Below are positions 34,805 to 47,452 of a stretch of DNA of 64,000 nt, one piece after another. The number at the start of each line of letters is the position of its first letter. The stretch's first letter is position 1. The position numbers were made by a program, and so were the translations under genes. The stretch spans positions 97,001-161,000 of the forward strand of contig BJKQ01000012.1 in assembly GCA_006538405.1 (NCBI GenBank). The letters run 5' to 3'. The stretch is from Hansfordia pulvinata. Taxonomy: Eukaryota; Ascomycota; Sordariomycetes; Xylariales. Under the pieces are notes generated by a model. That model was not told the origin of the DNA, did no database searches, and worked only from the letters and a program-made list of their open reading frames with translations.

Positions 34805-37133
34805 CTACGGGTGGGCACTGTACCCTGACGATGCCCCGCCAGGCTCGTCCCTCTGCCCCTCCGGCGTCTTTGACCAGTCGAAGCCCACAAGCATCTGGTT
34901 AGCAAGCTTCTCCATCTCGGACACCTCGAGCAGTCCCCCGTTGTCACCACCATTGCCGCTCTTCAACTCGGTCGCGGCGGCCCACGCAGTAGACCCGCCG
35001 TCGCAGCCGCTGCCGCTGTCGTCGGCCATCACCAACCGCTGGCGGTAGAAAAGCAGGGGCAAGATGCTTCCCTTCCACACAGGCACGTCGAAGCGCCTCG
35101 TCCAGCTTCGAGCGATGGTCCACGCGAGCAGAGCGGCCGTGCTCGCCACCAGCAAGGCCGGAAGCAGCAGCCAGGGCGGCTCGAAGCTGGCGCAGACGGT
35201 GGTCTGCTGGACATCACCTCTCGCCACGCCCGCCTCGTCGACGCCGGGCCGCGAGCCTCCGAAACGCGACCGATACCCGGCGCTGATGGTATCGGTGAAC
35301 GCGGCGAATGCCGCCATGGTCAACTCCACACTGCCTTGTTCGTCCTTGTGGATGGTACCGTTGAGCCAATCGTTGACAGAAGCCAAGACCTGACTTTCGC
35401 TGTTCGACTCACCATCGACCTCATTGCAAGTCCACCGTGGCTCTGTACTGGCAGGGAGGAACATGGAGCACTCTGCACGAAACGCGGTCCCAATGAAATA
35501 GCGCGTCATGGCCTCCGTGAACTTGTACTCTTGCCGGTAAATGCATTGCTCGGGCGCCGATACATTCCGGTACGTTGGGCCGGCCGCGCCTGGGTCCCTG
35601 TCTTCGTGTGATTTGTGGTAGCATACCATGGCGTACGATGAAGCGTTTGGCGCTGAGCTGATGTTGCTGTGCGAGTACCATTTGCCGTCGACTTCGCACA
35701 AAGGGGGAATGGCCGCTGGCGGATCGACGTTCACGGGGATTCCCTTCTCCAGCAGGTCTGGAGACTGTGTCGTGTTACTGCCTGCGATCGTGGAGATCAG
35801 CGGCTGCTCGCCGATGACGACCTCGTCGAGATGACCGTTGTTGACGGCAGAGGTGTAAGTCCTGAGGCACGGGTAGAGGGCGCAGGTCGTGGCGAAGGCA
35901 CCGGCGCTCTCGCCCACGAGGAGCACCCGCTTCCTGCGAGCAGCAGTATGGTCGTACAGGTGGACCAGTTGCCGTTCACCGTCGTGTCTGTGCAGCGCTG
36001 GTATCGCTGGGATATTGCCAACAGAGTGACGTTGGCCATGGCACATCGCGAGGCGTGCAGGAGTTCGGGTGTGGCAGCGTCGCCCATCCAGGTCAAGTTC
36101 GTGTCGGCACGCATCCCGACCCCAGCCGTCACCTCCAATCCATTAGGCAGTGAATGTTTGGGTAAATATTTCCCCGACCACGTGGGGCTGTCATCGACAA
36201 CGTGTGTAGAAGTCTTGATTATAGTACTGCTATCCACGCACTTGTGGCACAACGCAATCGTTGACAAGGCAGCATTGCCGCCTCGAGATGAGTCGTCGTG
36301 GGGAAAGGTGCAGTTCCCGGACTGGCAGGTAGGCTTGACACGGTAGTCCGAGTCTCCGGAAGACGAGAAGGCAGTGCTGATCAAAACCTCCAGCTCCGCA
36401 TCGACAAGATGGCCGGGGGCGAAGGCACCTCCCGAGATATTGGACTCCACGGTGGACTTTTTCCTCGGCACATAGAACGCATTTGGCAGTTCGGCAGCAC
36501 CCGCCGCTACCACTCTCAGGCACGAGGTCGGCCTCACCGATTGCTGGACGAACGGTCCCGTCGCGAGTGAGGCGAGGCCTATCAGCCCAGCGAAGACAAT
36601 AAAAAGGTGTTTCCAGGCCGTCTTCAGCAGCTGCAGGGATCCCCAGGTACTCCGACTGCCGGTGTCGAACTCCTGGAGGTGGCCCAGTGGCCTGATCTTG
36701 CCGACGCCGAACCAATCCCATTTAGACTGCGAGATGATGGATGCCAGGGGGAAAGCCAGGGCGGGGCGGAATACGGTGACCAGAAGGGCGAGAAGGGTGT
36801 TCAGGTTGATGGAATAGCCCCAGTCGGGCAGGGGCCGGTCGTGGTACTTGGATGGGATGATGAACATGGCCAGAACAATAGCCATGGCCAGAGAGAGCGC
36901 GCAAAACTCCCATAGCCAAATGCCCCAGACATTGTTGGGTTTTCGGGAAGCATCAGAGGCAGATGGCTGTTCTGACTCGGTCGTGCCGGGCTGATTGTCA
37001 CTCGATGCAGATATGTCCTGTCTGTGTTGGGGCCCTCATGAGGCGGTAAGCCCCCTTCCCTGCTCACGCGGTAGTCTGTTCCCTCGCCGAGGTCCTCCAG
37101 AGCTTGACTCCCAATCAGGGGCCTGGATGACAT
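34805..37133 (-). CDS. DUF3176 fungal membrane protein
   Basis: Member of the fungal DUF3176 family (PF11374), multi-pass membrane proteins of unknown function. The likely start is the ATG at 37131-37133 (MSSRPLIGSQ). Exon 1 is 37068-37133. A 50-nt intron (37018-37067, GTGAGC...ACAG, branch CTTAC) leads to a large exon beginning DISASSDNQ. Visible helices: about WGIWLWEFCALSLAMAIVLA, the loop LNTLLALLVTVFRPALAFPLA, then the hallmark SQSKWDWFG and GSRSTWGSLQLL, and AWKHLFIVFAGLIGLASLA. A Cys-rich extracellular region with N-glycosylation sequons follows, then the last helix PPWLLLPALLVASTAALLA and the VPVWKGSILPLLFY tail. The frame changes by -1 near 35900-35980. Either a 71-nt intron (35909-35979, GTGAAC...GAG, weak acceptor) or a lost base explains it. 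With the intron the protein is 735 residues. Confidence 0.8.
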
Positions 37134-38322
37134 GATGTAGCATTCGGCGGCAGTGGCCTTGAGGAGTTCGCGGGTGGGGGGCTGGGGGCTGGCCAGCAGA
37201 GTGAAGCGTGCCTGGATCGATTTGGCGATATGAAGATGCTTACGGAGGTCGCGGCGAACGAAAAGAAGAGAGTGGGCAAGAACAGTAGGGAGGGATAACA
37301 CCACGGCGCGGTGCAGGGCGGAGAGAAAGCAGCAGCGCCTGGTTATGTTGAAATTCCGTAGCTGACCCCCTCACTACCTCAGGTCCGGCTCCCGCAGCCT
37401 TGTGTGGCTATGCAATTACCTGCATGGACACGGGTGGAATCAAGATCTGGGTTGCCTTGGCAGAAACAGCTCAGTCCCCCTAATACTTCGAAGTCCCGAC
37501 TCTAGTTGACGGTGACACCCATAGATTGGGACGGTCTGTGAGTGGCACGGACAGACACCGAGGCTATGACCTCCTGGCCTGTCTCTTATCCTGCGCGCAT
37601 GTCTCAGCCAAGTCGTGAGCTGGACGCCACCTGTAACCATCTCGCGAATTCACAAGTCGGGAGGACAACTCTTCCAATGACCTCGAGGCAAGCAGGGCGC
37701 CCCTCGACCTGGGGTTGATATCTCAGATCTAGCTCTCTTGCTCTTACTCCCGTGCCACCCGTGCCTTCTTAAAGCCGGAGTCTTGCGCTCGCATATGCGA
37801 CCCTGTTTCCAGTGTCCATTTACTCGTACGACGCCGGGGTTCCTCTCTACAAAGCCGGCGGCAGGCGCAGTATCCCGCCTCGTTGCTGATTCGCCCACTT
37901 CATGTACTGTCTGTGTCATGGCGACACAGCTATCAGACGCTCGTTCGACTCAGCCACAAGACCCTTCCGGGCCACAGCGCCGACTCCGGCTTGACTCCTC
38001 TCCGTCTTTCCACGGGAGGCAACACACTTCTGTGTTGATGAATGGGAGTCGACATTGAATTAAGAGTTCGGCTGTTGTACCTGGTGAGCATATTGAAAAG
38101 TGCTCTTCGCGGGACGGTCCATCAATCATGAGACCAACGACGGAGTACATATGTCACATGAACAGGAACGGGCGCCGTGGGGTGTTTTTTAAGGGATCAA
38201 TCTCCGTTTTACTATTTTCAGCGATATTCGCCGTCTAAACGCATGCGCTGTTTTCTAAGTCGAAAGAAAAAATGCTAATCTATACAGCTCCTCGTATCAT
38301 CTATTCTACACCCCACAGAGTC
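37134..38322. other. intergenic region, 1.2 kb
   Basis: Upstream region of the DUF3176 gene and 3' flank of the hexose transporter. Only short, unrecognisable open frames are present. A T-run/AT-rich stretch at 38186-38290 probably belongs to the 3' end of the transporter transcript. Confidence 0.6.
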
Positions 38323-40159
38323 TCAAGACTCCTTGTTGGCCTCCTGGTCGTTGTCGCTGGACTGCGCGCCGTCGGGGACCTTGCTGCCGTCCCACTTGGC
38401 AGAGTGGATGGGGTTGACGCCGAGCAGGTGCATGGTGTCGATCTCCTCCAGGCTGCGGTCCTTGGTCTCCATGACGAAGAAGTAGACGATGACCATGAGG
38501 GCAGCACAGCACCCGGCAAAGACGAAGCCGTAGAAGTAGTCGATGGTGTCGGTGATGAAGCGGGTGAAGAAGGAGATCATGCTGCAGCAAGCGTCAGCGG
38601 TGGTCTCGGGTCAGGCGTTATCAGGACAAAGAGTCTACTCACAAGTTCCAGAACCAGTTGCTGGCGGTGGCCAGGGCCATGGCCGGGCCTCTGTAGCGCA
38701 GAGGGTACAGCTCAGCAACGACGGCCCACACGAGGGGTCCCCAGGTCGTGGCGAACGCGGCGATGGCGAAGCAGGAGAAGGCGACCAGCACGGCTCCGGC
38801 CTGGGGAGTGTTCTGGGGGTTGACGTGGTCCAGGGCGTAGTGTCCGACAAAGGCGTACACACTGGAGAGGTTTGTTAGCGGCGGATAAGTGACTGAGGAA
38901 CAAACGCGATGGGACTCACAAGAAGCACATGGTGATCCAGGCGGCGCCGGCAATGAGCGCCTTTCGGCGGCCGACCTTTTGCGCAACATAGAGGCCGCCA
39001 AAGGTGCAGAAGACGTTGACGGAGCCGAGGATGATCTGGGTCTGGTACGAGTCTTTCAGGCCCGTGGCGGAGAAGACGGTGGTGCCGAAGTAGAAGAAGA
39101 AGTTGGCGCCGGTGAGCTGCTGTCCCGCCTGCAGGACGACACCGAGGACGGTGCGGTAGAGCATCTTGGGGCCGGTGAAGATCTCGAACCAGTTGGCCTT
39201 CTCGACGGAGCGCTCCTCCTCCAGCTTGGCGCGAAGCTGAGCCAGCTGGTTCATGACGACGGGAGCATCAGGAGACACGCCGCCCAGCTTGGCGATGGTG
39301 TTGCGGGCCTCGTCCTCCCGGCCCTGGGCGAAGGCGAACCGGGGGCTCTCGGGCAGGAAGAGGATGCCGGCGCCCAGGACGAGGGACCAAGCAAAGCCGA
39401 GGGCGTTGGGGATGCGCCACGAGGCGCTGGACTGGATGTTGTGGGTGCCCCAGTTGACCATGTAGGAGGTCCAGATGCCGAAGGTGATGAAGAGCTGGTA
39501 GGTGGAGATGAGGATGCCGCGGATGATGGCCGGGCTGCTCTCGGACTGGTACATGGGGACGACGACGGAGAGGGCGCCGATGGAGACGCCGGTGACGAGG
39601 CGGCCGATGGCGAACTGGAACCAGGCGCGCTCCGAGGAGACCTCGATGACGGTGCCGATGCAGGCCCACAGGGCGGAGGAGCTGATGGCGAGGCGGCGTC
39701 CGATGGTGTCGGCCAGTTTGCCGGCGGCGAGGGCTCCGAACAAGCAACCGACGGGGAGGAGGCCGACGATGGTGCCCTGCTTGGCGGCGCTGAAGGCGTA
39801 GCTCTTGCCGTCGGCCGAGATGTCGCCAAAGCGGAATCCGTAGTCGTCCATCTGAAAGTAACCCGAGATTTGACCACTGAGAATAGCCAAGATGATCAGC
39901 CATTGCTGTGCTGGGCCTCACAGGGAAGGGGGGCGCAAGAGAGTCTCTCGTAGGTAAACAGAAGAGGTCAACCGACTTACCTGACATAACCAAACATGAA
40001 GCCACCGATACTGGCGACAAGACCGAGGAAGCAGGCCAGGAACGTGATCCGCTGCTCTCTGGCCGGGCTGGCGGCGGCGGCGGCGGTGGAAGACCCTTCG
40101 GCGACGCCGGCACCAGCGGGCGCCTCGTCCTGGGACTTGTGACTCTTGAGGAAAGGCAT
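38323..40159 (-). CDS. MFS hexose transporter (four exons), Hxt/Rco-3-like
   Basis: Plasma-membrane monosaccharide transporter of the Sugar_tr family. Exons 39981-40159, 38920-39876, 38643-38861 and 38323-38581, 537 residues. The introns are 104, 58 and 61 nt, with GTAAGT, GTGAGT and GTGAGT donors. The junctions rebuild GGFMFGYVSGQISGYFQMDD, ITMCFFVYAFVGHY and SNWFWNFMISFFTRFIT. Signatures are GKLADTIGRR, GRLVTGVSIGALSVVVPMYQSE, PESPRF, QAGQQLTGANFFFYFGTTVF, ELYPLRYRGPAMALATASNW and METKDRSLEEIDTMH. In many relatives GYVSGQISG reads GYDTGQISG, so the first-helix Asp is replaced by Val here. The C runs in exon 3 (38803-38806, 38815-38819) are intact. It resembles yeast Hxt-type and fungal high/low-affinity glucose carriers; affinity cannot be told. 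Confidence 0.92.
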
Positions 40160-43100
40160 GATGGCGGACGGGGGACCAGCTACAGGAGGAGGATAGCGAG
40201 TTAGGAGGAGGGGGGGGAGGGGGGCAGGGCTGGAAGGACAGCAGCGGCGAGGGGCGGCTGATATATGGGAGTCCCAGTCCGACGACTGACCACCTGCTTA
40301 TTACCTACCTACCTTACCTACGATTACGTGCCTTGCCTGGCTGCTACGTGTACGGGGTCATGGGAGTCTCGCGTCGTCCGGCGAGCCGAGGTGGGTATGG
40401 GCCATGGGCGCGAATATCGCGGGCACATCGTGGGCACAAGACGCGGTCGTGTGTAGACAAGGGCCGGCAAGCGGCCGAGAACCACAAATATGCGCAAACT
40501 CTGATCAAGTCGCGCAGCAAGCAGGGAATGAAGGCGACGGAAAGTCCGGGGGAGGAATATGGAGGAGGGACTGGAGTACGGGCCTCGTCAGATCCGGTTC
40601 GAGGGAGAGGGTCGTGGGCCGTGAGGGCCTCGGGAGCGCATCGCCTTGCTTCTCTCCATCGGAAAGTCGTTACTTATCACGATGCGGATACTCGTACGAG
40701 TACTTGGGTACAGCAGCAGCTTCAGCAACAGCAGCAGCAGCAACAACGGACAGGGCGGCGGCGGCGGCGGCGGCGGCTGTCGTCACGATCCGGGTTCTGC
40801 GGCCCACAGTTTCGAGGGCCCGCCAAGTCTCGGGAGCTAATGATCCAAGTCACTTACCTATCTACCTACCTACCCAGTATACCTACACTCATCTAAAGTT
40901 GAAGGGCTATTCCCGGATAGCACGAGTCTCGACGAGACAAGACCCGGAACGGACCAGCCTGGAACGCCTGGCTGGTCATAGAATATCACTACGAGTACCC
41001 AGAACAGAGAGACATGGAGAGAGATTGTATGAGACAGCAAACGAACGGGCAGAAGGAAGCTACTCGTGAGCCACCTACTCGTAGTCCATCAGACTGACTA
41101 GGTACAAGTATAGGTAGTCGAGGTTCGTAGTCTGTCCCAGTGCCGGCTGGGCGCGGCAAGGAAGAGACAGACAGGCACGACAGGGGGGGGGGGGCCCTGG
41201 CACGCCTCGCGACCTGGCACCGCCTACTCGTACTAACTACCTAGTCAGCAGCCTCGAAAAACTTGCAGGGCGTCCTTGACTGGATCCGGCCGACGGCGCC
41301 CAGGTGATTGGTAGAGTGCCGGGGGTGGAATTAATAAGACTCGGCAGTCTGGCGGGTGTGTCTCCCGTCTGGCGTGTCTGGTTGGATGGACCCGCCATCA
41401 TCCGTCGCCGCTGACGGAGAGGTCCAAAGCCGGGCCCAGGGATGTGGGACACCGCCTACGAGTACCTACTCCGTAATGCATGATCTGACAATGATGGGCG
41501 TGTGCTTTTTGTTGGACGGGCACAGCGTCGCAAACATGGATGGCAGACGCAGACTGATGATGGAAAAGTCCGTCTCTCTCTCTCTCTCTCTCTCTGTCCA
41601 TTGGGATGAGCCGGTGGACAGATGGATGCTCTCGGCAAATTGTTGGCGGGTGTGGAATGTAAGGCTGACTGGGCCCTGTTGATTCCGGCGCCTGTGAAAC
41701 CACCATGCTCTGCGGTGGGAGAAAAAAAAAAAAAAAAGGCCCAAAGGAGGGAGAAGAAAAAGAAGACAGCCCAGAAAAGAAAAAAGAAAAAGTCAAAAAA
41801 CAGAGGAGCCAGCTCATCACCGTACGGGTACGAGTGTATTTCAGGTACGTTATTACTCGAACGTGCTCAGATCCATCGGTGGAGCCCCCTTTTTTTTTTC
41901 TTTCCCTTTCCTCTGATGGTTTGGGCCGGACGAAGCCGCCGAACAAAGCTCCGAGTCGGTCCTGTTATGGATCTGCTCGAGTTTCGGCGTCGGCTTCTGG
42001 CCCCCGCTGCGGCGCCCATTGATTGATTGATCCATTGACGAGAGAGATCATTCGCTGCCATTGTCTCGATGTCCATGTCCATGCCAATGTCCATCTCGAC
42101 CTTGTTGCCGCATTCGCCCGCCGCCTTGCTTGCCTCGCCCTGGACAGGGGAGGCGCCTTGCATCGCGACTCGACGTCATTGCTGCTATCGCGCACTGATG
42201 GCAGATGATGATGATAACAACAACACCTCACCATTCGCCCACAATCTCGCCACCAGCAAGCTGCGCGCCGCCTTTGCAGGCACGCAGACCGTCAGGCACG
42301 CGGACAGTCAGGCACGCGGACCGGCTCTGGCTCGACCGGCCAGCCGACCTTATGGAGCTGAGACGTGACGGGATACTGATATCTTCGCACGAGTACTCCG
42401 TACCTGACGACGAGGAACACGATAATCCCATCCATTCACCGGAGGAGAGGAGGGTCCTCCCGGGCCCAACTCGGCGCTACACCGCGTCCTGGAACCGCGT
42501 TGGCCGCGCTGGCTGCCCCCACCGCCGCCGCTACCGCCGCAGCTACCACCACGACGCCAACTGGAATCTTCGCCATGGCTCGTCATCTCGTCATCTCGTC
42601 ATAGTCGCGCCGACTCCTCTTGCATGGGCCCGACTGTCCGACTCCATCCTCTCCTCCGCCTCTTCTCCGCCTCTTCTCCTCCTCCTCCTCCTCCTCCTCC
42701 TCCTCCTCCTCCTCCCCTCCCCCCTCCTCCGCTTCTCCCTCTCCCTCTCCCCGTGGGCACCCTCACTTTCGGCCCTCACGGCCCTATTTCGCCGCCTCCG
42801 CCAGCTCGCTGCCATGTCATGCACCGTCCATCGTGCGTCGAATCGCCCCCTTTCCCCCTTCCCCCTTTTCCCCAGCCCGGGGCAGGTCGGGGCAGGTCGG
42901 GGCCCCGACCAGTCTCACCAGTGACACGGCCCAATTTCCCCGGCCGAACGCGGACCAGACGTGCGCCTCTGCAGACACGACACGTGCACCATTATGGGGG
43001 AGCCCACCCCAATAATCTCGTAGAGACAGCTCTTCGGGCCGTTTCCACGCTGAGACGAGCACATTCAGCAAGACGGGGCAGCCGAGGGAGGTGCAAGAAA

Positions 43101-45283
43101 AAAAATCCTGATGATCGCCTGAGGTCATCTTTTTGCGTTTAAAAAAAAAAAAAAAAAAAAAGAAGGGTGTGATGGCATTCCTGCCAGCCACTCGTTCAAG
43201 CAAGCGCGTGCAGCCCTTGCGGCGTTGTCGGTCGGGCCAAAGCGCGGCTCGTGCGTCCGCTTGTCGGACAGAGAGATGTTCTCGCCGCACCAACTAATCG
43301 ATGGTGAGCCCACGAGTACTCATTCGTAGGTGCTTTTCATGAGTACTCGTCTTGCATTGAATAGCTGCCCTGCCACTCTTATCGGTCTTCTTCACCATCA
43401 TCATCATCATCATCATCAAAGCGGACACACACTTTGATTGCTGTAATCTGACCGGCGTCGTCCGCGCCCGCGCACAAGGCGGGCAAGAACCAGACGGAAC
43501 ATCACAACGGCTTTCCCTTTTCAGCCAGCCCACATCCATATTGCCTCGCGCAGACGGGCTCGCGCCGAGAGCCTCAAGTCTCCACTATCCCAGCTGTCAG
43601 CAAGGGTCCGTGGGGGGAGGGGGCGCGCCTCGAGTCGCTGCCATGCTCCATCACGCGACTGGCCGGCACAGCACACGACAGGGGGCCCGAGGGACGACCG
43701 CCAGAATCTTCTTCTTGGCGTCCACCCGCCAGCGCCGCGGCTCTGTCCTGGTTATCCCCGGCGCTGCCGACTGTCACTTTGACTGTGCGGCTCCCCTGCG
43801 GTTATTTCTCTGAGGTCCCTCGTACGAACATCCATGAGTACCTAGGTAGGTAGGTGGTACGAGCAGACTGGCACGTACGAGCGATCGTATGTGTTGGGGC
43901 CCGCGTTGGGGAGCACATGGAGGAGAAGCCTGCTCGCTCGAATTTGCGTGGGGGGGGGGGGGGGGGGGGGGGCTTCGCCACTCATGGGGGTTTCAGGGCT
44001 ACAACTACGAGGCGATGGCTGTCATCCCTCGTTACCACTAGATGCCGTCTCGTCCGTAGGAGTACCTCTCTGTGCCGCTTGCGGGTTCTTCAATGTGAAC
44101 CTGTCTCGGATTCGACATGCCGTGACGAGACCGCGAGGGCCACTGTAGGATCGTCAGGCAAAACAGTAAAGGGAAGCTTTGCTCGTGACAAGATCAACTC
44201 TCGCCCGTGGAGGGTGGTTTGCAGAGCGCAGTCGAAGGCCAGAACCAGATTCGGTTCGCCACATCCACGTTTGCGACACCGTGCTGTTCTCTTTTCCGCG
44301 ACGACTGTCGCTCTCTTGCCTATCCTCTTCGCCGGCGCATCTGTCCTCGCAGTCTCGCACAGGGCACTTCAATGCTTCCATGCGGCTATCGACGGTGAAT
44401 AGGGGACGTGGCGTTTGCCGCAGTCGCCGATGAACTCCCTGTTCCCCCGCCGCCATCGACTTTCTTCCGGTTCAACTTAATCGTGGCTTGGAAGCCATAA
44501 TCCGTCTCGTAGTCGCGACTTGCGAGCGGGAGGTCACCGGTCACAGGTTTTGTCGGCGGCCTGGCAAGTCAGAAGGCACAAAGCTACAGGTCAGCTGTGT
44601 CTCTCCATGTAGAGCACTTTGTATTGCCGGGACTCGGCTTGCACGTATCTGGCGGCGTCGGCGGTAACGATAATAGGCGCCAGATCCATGGCAACGGCTG
44701 CCATGGAAGACCGCGAGACCGCGAGAACTGTCTTCTCTGACGGTGGAAACAAGCTGAGATGTCTGGAGATGAAGCGTATCGAGAGCTGCTGACTGATCAA
44801 GTTGGCAATATCATCAGTGTATTTATGCTACTGCTCGTACCACCGGTCGTCCACCATGCTATTACGGTATTAAGCCATTCCCATGCTCCTTTAAGCCTCT
44901 GAAAACCCTATCAGGGATAACTTTCAGTGCAGAGATGACTGACCCTCTGGATTAAGGAGTCACGCAAGCCTGTCTACGTATTACAGAGAAGACTCTCTTG
45001 GAGAAATCGGGCCAACACATATATGAAGTCATATAGCCTAGTCAGGTACCAGGCTGGCAACTCCGGTTCTCCTGTTGATGCCTTTCACAGGCAATCGAGG
45101 GCCTTATGCACCCTTGGATATAGGCGGGGGATCCTCGGGGCGTGTTTACCTGGTTTAGAGACTTGGTCGGCACGGTAGGCAGGCAATTGACCAAAGCTTC
45201 GGTCCGGGTGAGGTCCCTTTATGTCGTAGCGATGCACAGTGCACGCTTAAACCTCTCGTTAACAAGGGCCCTCTATCATAATA
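40160..45283. other. gene-free stretch of 5.1 kb rich in simple repeats
   Basis: No gene was recognised on either strand; the longest frames are low-complexity. It holds a TACCTACC tract (40301-40320), a perfect 14-bp palindrome (40689-40702), CAG (40711-40748) and GGC (40754-40779) repeats, G12 (41183-41194), TC dinucleotides (41573-41595), A16 (41722-41737), T10 (41890-41899), CTC triplets (about 42675-42720), A21 (43141-43161), ATC triplets (about 43394-43418) and G23 (43950-43972). The left part is the promoter of the hexose transporter. The size is large for this otherwise compact region, so an unrecognised or non-coding gene is possible. Confidence 0.55.
40689..40702. promoter_or_regulatory. 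perfect 14-bp palindrome TACTCGTACGAGTA
   Basis: Both halves contain the 8-mer TACTCGTA, which recurs at least ten other times between genes in this window (for example 41076, 41225, 54251, 54598, 54693, 55386, 59826 and, inverted, 41457, 53353, 54194). It lies 530 bp upstream of the hexose transporter start. A dimeric factor-binding site is possible but only inferred. Confidence 0.35.
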
Positions 45284-46468
45284 TTATCTATTATACAAAC
45301 GTCCGACTCTGGTCCCCCACGTTCGATCGTCCGTGCCGCCCGCGCGCTCCCCGTCGCCTCTGAAGTTGTCGTGGAACAAGCGGGTCCTTCCGGCCCCAGA
45401 CGCGAACATGGCCGGCCCGTCGTGACCGGCGTCGATGAAGTCGACCGTCTGCCACACGGCGTCCGGCGCCGGGAAGGGCGAGCGACAGGGCGGGAACTCC
45501 GCGATGAAGTTGAGGAATCGCTCGTTGCGGTCGGCTCCCTGCGACATGAGCTGGCAGGAGCCGGCGGCCTGGCCGTGGTCCCGGACGCCGCGGGCGTACG
45601 CTATCGTCTTGCTCATGTAGTTGGCCCGCAGCGCCGGGCGACCCTCGGCCACCACGTCGCTGCCGTACTCGATGGCGCTCTCAAAGTGGGAGTAGCCGAA
45701 GGGGTAGTCGTCGTAGCCCTTGCAGCCATTGTGGCGCACCGGGCGGTTCCGGCTGAGCCAGCCATAAGAGGCCGGGTTGCCCACCCAGAAGCTGACGGGC
45801 ACCTGGATGGTCTTCGTGGCCGTGCTGAGAGCGGCGTAGCGCTGTGCCATCTGCCCTCCCTTGGAGTGGCCGGCCACCACGATCTGCTTCATCTGGGGGA
45901 AGGCCTGCTTGTCGCCAAAGTGGCGGAGGATCTGGTCGAGCACTGTGAACGACGACACTTTGCCGGGACCCTGGATGCTGTCGTGGCCCACCCCCCAGTC
46001 ACGGTCCTGCCAGATCAACGCGTTCTCTCCCCGCTCATCTCCGTCAGGCCGTCGTTTTGGTTGGGGAACAGAGGCGCCATGATGGCGACCGTGTCAAGAC
46101 TGATATCAGCGTTGTCCTTGTGGGCCTCCTGGAGTGCCTTGATTACCTGTACCAAAATCAATCAGCAAAGAATAACAAGAAGCAGTGGGATAACCTACCC
46201 CATTCATGTAGACATCTGGCTTTCTCTCGGCCCCATGGAGGACAATGACCGCTCGCTGGAGCTTGGCCCTGCTTTCCGCGTCGTCGCTCGCCGTGTAGTA
46301 GTTCACAAGGGTTGATTTCTCGCCGCCCGAGTCCACGGCAAAAAAATGGACGTCTGCATGGTCCACCGCAGGCATTTGGATATCGACCCAAGAGCCACGA
46401 TGCTGCTGTGCAGTCGACATCCAGGCGAGCAGAAAGCCGAGAACTGTTAGCGATAGCAACCACGGCAT
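45284..46468 (-). CDS. secreted alpha/beta-hydrolase, with one frame change
   Basis: Probable extracellular serine hydrolase; substrate unknown. The start at 46466-46468 gives a signal peptide (MPWLLSLTVLGFLLAWMSTA). Exon 1 (46199-46468) ends at DVYMNG, a 52-nt intron follows (46147-46198, GTAGGT...ACAG), and exon 2 continues VIKALQEA. The VLHGAERKPD block supplies the oxyanion-hole strand, and the nucleophile elbow AGHSKGGQ has Ser at about residue 185. A DAGHDGPAMF block near the end may supply the catalytic His. In exon 2 the frame breaks at a CCCC run (46029-46032, + strand) just before ALIWQDRDWG. One added base restores a continuous 377-residue protein and no splice signals fit there. 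An assembly error or an inactivating deletion are the alternatives. Confidence 0.75.
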
Positions 46469-47452
46469 CGTGTCTGGCACGGCGTGCGCCGGCTCGAGGG
46501 GATCTTTTTGCTTCAACTGCGGCTTACCATGATCTGGGGGGCGCCCGAGATTTATGAGAGCCGTCTCTCGCCGCTCGCGGGGTCATGGATGCTATTTCCG
46601 TGATGTGGCAATGGTGAAAACCCAGGTGGTTCTCTGCGCCTGGTGCACTAGCACAGCAGGCAGGCGTCGCGAGAATGTTTGACCTGCATGCTCCCATTTG
46701 CCGTCGTACCCTCTAAGTTACTCCATGAAGGTTGACCAGTGCTATTGAGAACTTGACTTCTCGTGCGACCAACCAAAACGGACAGCCTTTGAATACAGAC
46801 CGGACTTTGTCTCGCTTTGACTTGATGCTCTCACGCCAATCCAAGGCCTGATCTAATTTCCATCTAGAATGCTCGTAGCCTAACTGGATTCGCCACTGGA
46901 AGCCGTGTCAGCGCTTGAGTGATTTACCGGGTCGACTACGGAGGCGGAGTGGCGTCCGGACTCAGCTCTACGCAGTCACATACAGGCCAAACAAAAACAC
47001 CTTCATCGGCAGCCACGTTGGTCTACTGGGTTCTCGGGTCGCGAGCATAGAGTTCTTACTCGTGCTACAGGACAGAGAAGGGCGACACCCTGTGTCTGGG
47101 TGGCCAACGAGTCATGACCGACATGCACGTGGATCATGATGTGATATGATGCAAATGACTGAAGTAGTGTAGTTCTTTAGTTGCAAAGATGCAATACACG
47201 CATAGCCCCGCTTTTTCTTGAGCATATGCACGATCTCGTAGACAGGAACGCATCATTGCGCCCCGGCCGGTAGAACCCGACATATGTGCAGCGAGCGACG
47301 ACGAGCCGCCAGAGACTACATACAAAACGTCACCAAGCTCCGCGCCAGACATAGGGCACCACCCATTCTTCAACCCTCCTCCGAAACCGCAAGTAACGCC
47401 ACCAAGCAACGGACAAGATCCCACCTACCTCGCCCGGGCCTACGCACAGGAG
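46469..47452. other. intergenic region, 1 kb
   Basis: Shared upstream region of the divergent hydrolase (-) and SDHAF4 (+) genes. No further gene or strong motif was seen. An open frame in the final-product frame of SDHAF4 extends upstream to 47284 but reads as low-quality protein. Confidence 0.55.

Noticed and set aside
42205..42924. 239-codon open frame on the + strand
   Set aside because: Its length depends on a CTC-triplet tract (poly-Leu) and other low-complexity sequence; no homology recognised.
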